DNA from: Leptospira noguchii serovar Panama str. CZ214
GTDB taxonomy: Bacteria; Spirochaetota; Leptospiria; Leptospirales; Leptospiraceae
Direction of reading: 5' to 3'
DNA length: 6,075 bases
Assembly (NCBI RefSeq): GCF_000306255.2
Contig: NZ_AKWY02000014.1
Span: forward strand, 135,001-141,075
The position numbers and the translations under genes were made by a program. The notes under the pieces were generated by a model. It ran no database searches. It worked only from the letters and a program-made list of their open reading frames with translations, and was not told the origin of the DNA. Shown here piece by piece: positions 1 to 6,075 of this stretch (within the stretch, counting starts at the first letter, position 1; every line of letters starts with the position of its first letter).

Positions 1-78
1 TGTATTGTTTACACCGTATTTGAAACTAAGTGAGATGGAGACTAACAAAACTACTACGAGAACTTTCCAGTATCTCAT
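1..78 (-). CDS. N-terminus of an exported or membrane-anchored protein, cut by the window edge
   Basis: This minus-strand frame starts with ATG at 78-76 and runs off the left edge after 26 codons: MRYWKVLVVVLLVSISLSFK and then YGVNNT. A short basic start (Arg2, Lys5) followed by about 14 hydrophobic residues (6-19) looks like a signal peptide or N-terminal membrane anchor; no lipobox cysteine appears in the visible part. Upstream on the minus strand there is an AAGG about 5 nt before the ATG and a second AAAGGTG further back, so the start is well supported. The rest of the protein is outside the window and its family cannot be named. The opposite strand also has a short open frame from the edge (2-109), but it has no start or motif here. 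The gene call is inferred from start, ribosome site and hydrophobic profile. Confidence 0.55.
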   Translation of the reverse strand, partial: MRYWKVLVVVLLVSISLSFKYGVNNT

Positions 79-1263
<1,185 letters not shown>

Positions 1264-2409
1264 TTAAATCTTGATATAAATTTTTTTCTTATCTAAGATG
1301 CTTAAAATTATCCACCAGAATAAGAGATTAAACATCGCGTATATAAATGATTCTAAATGTGAATTTCCTATAAAATTAAGTTTAGAATAAAAGAAAGTCT
1401 TAATGCTAATTAATTTTCCATTTTCTAAGACAATGGTCCAGAGATTGAGTGTTCTTGCAATAAGCCCGGAGCCCACAAATACTAAAATTGCATTTTTACC
1501 AAATACAAGAAAAGGTTGAAATATAGTTTCTAATTTCAATCGATTCCATTTTTTTGCTCGTAGTAGAAAATTTAAAAATTCAAAAAAAACTATCGATAAA
1601 AAAGCTAGGCCTGCTGTATAAATTACATAACTTCCAGTCCAGAGGCTTTTATTTATTGGAAGGTTTTGATCCCATAATAGACCGACTAACACGAGTAAGA
1701 TTCCAAATCCGAAAATGCTTAAAATCTGTTTTTTAGTTTCATTTGTTTTTGAAGAAAGTATCGATCCGCAAAAAACACCTAACAAAGAAGTTGCTATCGA
1801 TGAAATTCCACTGAAAAATCCCTCGGGATCCCAAGTTTTAGAAAACTTCCATAGATGATTTTCTCCGAAAATGTTTCGATCAATCCAGGCTCCAATGTCT
1901 TTTCCCGGTTCTAAGTAGACGATTGATTCTCCGGGGGGTGGGATTTGGATCAGGACCCAAGTATGAACGATTAGGATCGGAATCCAGGAAATTAATATCG
2001 TTCTTTTTGGTAGTATTAGGTATAAAGAAGCGACTACCCAATAAACAAATCCGATTCTTTGGAGTACACCTGGAATCCTGAGTTCTGAAAAAGACCATTC
2101 TCCGAAAAAATTTAAAAATAGTCCGATCAAAATCAGTGTGATACTTCGTATACAAATTCCAAACCAAATTCTACTTATATAAATTTTGTTTTTTGAATAT
2201 ACTGAAAATGGAATGGATGTACCCACGGCAAATAGAAAAAATGGAAAGACTAAATCCGTTGGCGTACATCCATTCCATTTTGCGTGTTTCAATGGAGTAT
2301 AGATAAAAGACCAAGAACCAGGATTATTTACTAGGATCATCCCAGCTACGGTCATTCCTCGGAATAAATCCAAGGATAAAATTCGATTTTGATTTGATTT
2401 CTTTTCCAA
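1264..2409 (-). CDS. DUF5009/NagX-like multi-pass membrane acyltransferase (HGSNAT-related)
   Basis: This 381-residue protein resembles the bacterial relatives of heparan-alpha-glucosaminide N-acetyltransferase (COG4299/DUF5009, sometimes called NagX). Visible hallmarks are the N-terminal LSLDLFRGMTVAGMILVNN (11-29), the KHAKWNG motif with His42, which aligns with the catalytic His of human HGSNAT, TDLVFPFFLFAVG (51-63), DPEGFFSGISSIATSLLGV (194-212), NKSLWTGSYVIYTAGLAFL (253-271) and FGKNAILVFVGSGLIAR (303-319). About ten membrane spans can be drawn, and the length is normal, so it looks intact. The start is a TTG at 2409-2407 with AAGGG about 7 nt upstream; the next Met (19) would remove part of the conserved first motif, so TTG is preferred. 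By analogy it may move an acyl group from a cytoplasmic donor to a sugar across the inner membrane, but the substrate is unknown. No convincing promoter was found. It has no close co-directional partner; downstream is the gene-poor spacer. Confidence 0.85.
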   Translation of the reverse strand: MEKKSNQNRILSLDLFRGMTVAGMILVNNPGSWSFIYTPLKHAKWNGCTPTDLVFPFFLFAVGTSIPFSVYSKNKIYISRIWFGICIRSITLILIGLFLNFFGEWSFSELRIPGVLQRIGFVYWVVASLYLILPKRTILISWIPILIVHTWVLIQIPPPGESIVYLEPGKDIGAWIDRNIFGENHLWKFSKTWDPEGFFSGISSIATSLLGVFCGSILSSKTNETKKQILSIFGFGILLVLVGLLWDQNLPINKSLWTGSYVIYTAGLAFLSIVFFEFLNFLLRAKKWNRLKLETIFQPFLVFGKNAILVFVGSGLIARTLNLWTIVLENGKLISIKTFFYSKLNFIGNSHLESFIYAMFNLLFWWIILSILDKKKIYIKI

Positions 2410-2554
2410 ACTTTGCCCTTTTATTTTCCGAATATGAATTGTATGAGTCGCAATTGTAATCCAGTGTTTGACTTTTTAGAGTTGTTTTGATAACTTCTTG
2501 TGTTTTCTGTAACCAGTCGTATGTGAAATTTTTTAAGTAATTTTGCAAATGAAT

Positions 2555-2657
2555 TAGAGTTGTTGAAAAATTCCATAGTTCAAATTAGCAAAACTTCTTC
2601 AATGAACCGTTTCCATGAAACAGAAACAGATAGTGAATTAATTTTTCAACAACTCTA
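2555..2657 (+). repeat. 103-bp MITE-like element with perfect 18-bp inverted ends
   Basis: The ends are perfect inverted repeats: TAGAGTTGTTGAAAAATT at 2555-2572 and its reverse complement at 2640-2657. If the outer TA on each side is a 2-bp target duplication, the element proper is 2557-2655, 99 bp. TA duplications are typical of IS630/Tc1-mariner elements and also of some IS5-family groups, so the parental transposase is not determined; the IS630-like fragment at the right edge of the window shows no matching end. The interior carries no gene, but the frame from 2557 to 2655 is open for 33 codons (begins ELLKNSIVQ, ends ELIFQQL). A diverged copy in opposite orientation is at 536-641. Confidence 0.8.
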
Positions 2658-2851
2658 TTATACTAATTTTCTTATGTCGAATTTATATTAAACTAAAAAC
2701 TGAATTTTTCTCTTTGGTTCTCGTCTGAATTGATAAACATTCGATTGTATTTTTCTTATATCGTTTTTTTGTTTTTCAGTGAATCTGTACAAGAGTTTTC
2801 CCATTACGCTGTTTCTTGATAAGTGGTGTTGGTGGTTGTAATCTGACTTTA

Positions 2852-2855
2852 TACG
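2852..2855. repeat. 4-bp target-site duplication (TACG), left copy
   Basis: TACG directly precedes the IS end and is repeated at 4050-4053. The intact pair indicates a simple insertion without later rearrangement at either end. Confidence 0.85.
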
Positions 2856-2899
<44 letters not shown>

Positions 2900-2901
2900 T
2901 C

Positions 2902-4013
<1,112 letters not shown>

Positions 4014-4022
4014 CAATTTCAG

Positions 4023-4049
4023 CTGGTCCTTTATTCGGGGGCTAGGTCA
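4023..4049. repeat. terminal inverted repeat of the IS, orfA-side end
   Basis: Read on the minus strand this 27-bp end starts TGACCTAGCCCCCG and ends GGACCAG, pairing with 2856-2881. It lies upstream of orfA and abuts the second TACG copy at 4050-4053. Confidence 0.88.
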
Positions 4050-4053
4050 TACG
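4050..4053. repeat. 4-bp target-site duplication (TACG), right copy
   Basis: The second TACG lies directly beyond the IS end at 4049 and matches 2852-2855. Confidence 0.85.
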
Positions 4054-4274
<221 letters not shown>

Positions 4275-4655
4275 TTAAGGTTGAATTGTTTTTTCAGTCG
4301 TCCGATTCTTAGATCTGAGAATCCAATCGATTTCTTGTTCGGTTATCGTTGGTGGCATCATTCCACTCTGCAATTTATCGATGACTAGATTTGCTGCTTG
4401 TTCGGCCTGGCTTTCTAAATCGAATCCTTTGACTCCTCTTAAGCCAGGTATATGTGGTTGATGAATTGTACGCGCAGAATTTACAAAGATGTCATAACCG
4501 TATCCACCGGAATTGTTTTGATAGGTTTTGATTTGGAACTCCGCATTTTTTAAGGAAGTCTGGTCTACATTAGATTTTTCTGATTTAGATCGATTACAAT
4601 CTGCAAATATTATAAAAATAATAAATAACAAAACTGATCTTTTTATGATAAACAT
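4275..4655 (-). CDS. small DUF4907 lipoprotein
   Basis: The product has 126 residues. The N-terminus (MFIIKRSVLLFIIFIIFADC) is a signal peptide: Lys5-Arg6, a hydrophobic core at 8-17, and Cys20 as the probable lipidated residue. The lipobox FADC has Asp at -1, which is unusual but falls within the loose spirochaete rules. After a Ser/Lys-rich linker (21-38), residues 39-112 resemble DUF4907: FQIKTYQNNSGGYGYDIFVN, then TIHQPHIPGLRGVKGF (63-78), an alpha-helical AEQAANLVIDKLQSG (84-98) and MPPTITEQEIDWI (100-112). The function of the domain is unknown. The ATG at 4655 has AAGGA 6 nt upstream. It lies 74 bp downstream of the kelch lipoprotein gene on the same strand, past a hairpin terminator. 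A joint role at the envelope is inferred from this pairing. Confidence 0.85.
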   Translation of the reverse strand: MFIIKRSVLLFIIFIIFADCNRSKSEKSNVDQTSLKNAEFQIKTYQNNSGGYGYDIFVNSARTIHQPHIPGLRGVKGFDLESQAEQAANLVIDKLQSGMMPPTITEQEIDWILRSKNRTTEKTIQP

Positions 4656-4686
4656 TTACTTTCCTTGATATGTTTTTTTTAGAATC

Positions 4687-4721
4687 ATAAAAATCACGGC
4701 GGTTTTAGGACCGCCATGATT
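4687..4721 (-). terminator. intrinsic terminator after the kelch gene
   Basis: On the minus strand AATCATGGCGG (4721-4711) pairs with CCGCCGTGATT (4702-4692), 11 positions with one non-Watson-Crick pair (a mismatch or wobble depending on strand), around an 8-nt loop, followed by a short T run (4693-4689). It begins 9 bp after the kelch stop codon and ends about 32 bp before the DUF4907 start. The T run is short and partly inside the stem, so some read-through into the DUF4907 gene is likely. On the plus strand the same hairpin is followed by CCCC and six T, so it may also work in reverse. Confidence 0.7.
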
Positions 4722-4729
4722 CCCCTTTT

Positions 4730-5818
4730 TTACTGACCGGGAGGTACTTTGTAAAATTGATAAACTTTTTGGCCAACAATTCCGTAGGCATAGTCTCCGA
4801 TCGTAAAAACGCTTCGGAATGTAAGGCTGTCGTGGGGGAAATAGGGAAGATTTACTTCTCTCTGCCATGAATCGGTGCGCGGATGATAGGACCAAAGTTG
4901 AACTTCGGAACCTCCTCCTGCAATCCCTACGCCCCATAAAGAGAATCCAAGCATGTCTGTTCTTTGAGCAGGTAAGGAAGAAATTTGAGCCCAGGTTCCT
5001 GGCTTTCCTTCAACAGGTTGGTATTTCCAAAAATCTTGTAGTGATGCATTTTTAACTTCGTCGGGAGATCCTCCTCCTACGTAACCGGTTGTTCCAATAA
5101 CAAAAGAAGTTGCGTAGGTTCGTCTATTTGCTGTTGGAAGTCCCGCAACTTTTCTCCAAGAATCCGTTGTTGGATTGTATTCCCAAAAATCGCTTTTTAT
5201 ATTGTTACCGTCGCTATAATCAGTAGTTGCTCCTGTGCCTAAGTAACCTTTACTGCCGATTGTAAAAGAAACTGCTCCGAAACGTGCTGATCCTGGAAAA
5301 TTTAATTTTGATACCCATTGATTTGTAATTGGATTGTATTCCCGCCAATTCTTATAAAGTGTACTGTTATTATCGATACCCAGGCCATAATAACCTTTTC
5401 CATTGAGGGCAAATCCTGAAGCGTGTCGGTATCCTAGAGGAACAGGTATGCTGACTTTTTGCGTCCAAGAGTCTGTTGTAGGATCATATTCCCACAAATC
5501 ATTTTGAAAACCATAGTAAGATACTCCTCCAGCAAGATAACCTTTCCCATTAATTGCAAACGTTACAGCGCCATTTCTGCCGTAGCCTGTAAAATCTTTT
5601 TTGATTCCCCAGCCAACTCCATCCCATGGCGGCTCCGGCTCCGGTTCTGGGTCGACACTCATGTTTCGAGTGTTCATCATTTCAGGATGGTTGGAAGAAG
5701 AAACCTCCAAGATAGACAGCAAAGTTTTGCTTTCATCACTATTCTGTTCGCCGCAAGTTCCAAAAACCAGACATCCTATACTTACCAAAAAAATGGTAAG
5801 TGCTTTCTTGATTTGCAT
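4730..5818 (-). CDS. kelch-repeat beta-propeller lipoprotein
   Basis: The product has 362 residues. The signal peptide (MQIKKALTIFLVSIGCLVFG) leads to the lipobox FGTC with Cys22 as the likely anchor. A Ser-rich linker follows, then the acidic DPEPEPEPP tract (56-64). From about 65 to the end there are five clear kelch units, each with a GYxxGG-like turn and the (F/W)WEYxPxTxxW strand. Glycine turns are near 97, 146, 195, 249 and 302; paired tryptophans are 109/118, 158/168, 212/221, 264/276 and 309/318. A sixth, tryptophan-poor unit (332-357, VYQFYKVP) probably completes a six-bladed propeller with the strand GWGIKKDF (69-76), closing N- to C-terminus. Databases often label such proteins galactose oxidase-like, but no enzyme residues can be claimed here. 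A binding role is more likely. ATG at 5818 has AAGGAG 6 nt upstream. Confidence 0.88.
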   Translation of the reverse strand: MQIKKALTIFLVSIGCLVFGTCGEQNSDESKTLLSILEVSSSNHPEMMNTRNMSVDPEPEPEPPWDGVGWGIKKDFTGYGRNGAVTFAINGKGYLAGGVSYYGFQNDLWEYDPTTDSWTQKVSIPVPLGYRHASGFALNGKGYYGLGIDNNSTLYKNWREYNPITNQWVSKLNFPGSARFGAVSFTIGSKGYLGTGATTDYSDGNNIKSDFWEYNPTTDSWRKVAGLPTANRRTYATSFVIGTTGYVGGGSPDEVKNASLQDFWKYQPVEGKPGTWAQISSLPAQRTDMLGFSLWGVGIAGGGSEVQLWSYHPRTDSWQREVNLPYFPHDSLTFRSVFTIGDYAYGIVGQKVYQFYKVPPGQ

Positions 5819-5824
5819 TTATTA

Positions 5825-5830
5825 CTCCTT
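5825..5830 (-). promoter_or_regulatory. strong ribosome binding site of the kelch gene
   Basis: AAGGAG on the minus strand ends 6 nt before the ATG at 5818, close to the ideal sequence and spacing, which fixes the start. Confidence 0.8.
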
Positions 5831-5858
5831 TTGTATGTTTGGAACTACTGACAATTGC

Positions 5859-5887
5859 ATAATATATCACCAAAAAGAAGTACCCAA
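5859..5887 (-). promoter_or_regulatory. candidate promoter of the kelch gene
   Basis: On the minus strand TTGGGT (5887-5882) and TATTAT (5864-5859) are 17 bp apart. The -10 matches consensus at five of six positions and the -35 at three. Transcription would start near 5852 and give a leader of about 35 nt. The -35 lies about 30 bp from the divergent transposase start, so part of this promoter could lie at or near the edge of the IS630-like element. Confidence 0.35.
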
Positions 5888-5914
5888 ATAATCTAATAAA
5901 AAAAGACTGTAGAA

Positions 5915-6075
5915 ATGGGTAATATAGCGGGAGTGAAACGAGATTTCAAAGGATTAGAGAAACGTCGTTTAAAAGGCCTGAAGCTGCGAGGGGAAGGGAT
6001 TAAAAGATCTGAAGTGGCGCGTCGTCTGGGAGTGACTCGGCATGCAGTAAGGCAGTGGGAGAAACAAGTAGAGGA
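5915..6075 (+). CDS. IS630-like transposase, N-terminal HTH part, cut by the window edge
   Basis: A plus-strand frame starts with ATG at 5915 and is open for 53 codons to the right edge, beginning MGNIAGVKRDFKGLEKRR. Residues 21-52 (LKLRGEGIKRSEVARRLGVT and then RHAVRQWEKQVE) form a classic helix-turn-helix of the kind at the N-terminus of IS630-family transposases (HTH_29/winged-helix type). The catalytic domain is outside the window. No clear Shine-Dalgarno precedes the ATG. Lines 5941-6060 have 60 G/C in 120 bases by hand count, far above the spacers here, consistent with a transferred element. It is divergent from the kelch gene, 96 bp away. Other HTH transposase families with a similar N-terminus are possible. 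Confidence 0.72.
   Translation, partial: MGNIAGVKRDFKGLEKRRLKGLKLRGEGIKRSEVARRLGVTRHAVRQWEKQVE

Larger units (their letters stand above)
2410..2855. other. spacer between the acyltransferase gene and the insertion sequence
   Basis: About 450 bp. It contains the well-preserved palindromic-end element at 2555-2657, the 3' part of a possible IS-split open frame (2688-2855), and one copy of the IS target duplication (2852-2855). The minus-strand frame 2324-2548 overlaps the acyltransferase start in another frame, has no recognisable domain and is treated as a shadow. A weak minus-strand promoter for the acyltransferase (TTACAA, 17 bp, CATATT) can be drawn here but matches consensus poorly. Nothing else is recognisable. 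Confidence 0.6.

Noticed and set aside
2324..2548. 74-codon minus-strand frame overlapping the acyltransferase start
   Set aside because: It overlaps conserved acyltransferase codons in another frame and shows no domain; treated as a shadow.
4656..4937. 93-codon minus-strand frame ending just before the DUF4907 gene
   Set aside because: It lies over the kelch gene's 3' end and the terminator in another frame; Arg/Ser-rich composition is typical of a shadow frame.
5459..5891. Plus-strand frames antisense to the kelch signal peptide and linker
   Set aside because: They run opposite to a well-supported lipoprotein gene and its ribosome site, and have no motif of their own.

Overview
The window is AT-rich (two hand-counted lines, 781-900, are 20% G+C) and looks like an accessory or decaying part of a spirochaete chromosome. 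Leptospira is the best guess: there are lipoproteins with loose lipoboxes, long AT-rich spacers, an IS3-family element and short dispersed repeats. This is inference from style and gene content, not from a marker gene. Every recognisable gene except the last is on the minus strand.

Layout: (1) 1-78, the first 26 codons of a minus-strand gene with a hydrophobic N-terminus, cut by the left edge. (2) 79-1263, about 1.2 kb without a convincing gene, holding an old copy of a ~105-bp inverted-repeat element (536-641). (3) 1264-2409, a complete multi-pass membrane protein of the DUF5009/NagX/HGSNAT-like acyltransferase group. (4) 2410-2855, spacer with a second, well-preserved copy of the ~100-bp element (2555-2657), in opposite orientation to the first. 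(5) 2856-4049, a complete IS3-family, IS407-group insertion sequence of 1194 bp with imperfect terminal inverted repeats, a 4-bp TACG target duplication, and orfA/orfB joined by an A-AAA-AAG slippery heptamer. Removing it on paper gives a short open frame that crosses the insertion point. (6) 4054-4274, spacer. (7) 4275-4655, a small lipoprotein with a DUF4907 domain. (8) 4730-5818, a kelch-repeat beta-propeller lipoprotein. A hairpin terminator lies between the two. (9) 5915-6075, on the plus strand, the N-terminal helix-turn-helix part of an IS630-like transposase cut by the right edge; its G+C (about 50%) stands out.

The kelch lipoprotein and the DUF4907 lipoprotein are the most coherent functional unit: same strand, 74 bp apart, both predicted to be exported and lipid-anchored, and separated by a terminator that could set their ratio. 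They probably act together at the cell envelope, but substrate and role are unknown. The most unusual structural feature is the ~100-bp palindromic-end element. Both copies are open in the same reading frame and their frames differ in length by exactly one codon, recalling in-frame palindromic elements known from other bacteria.
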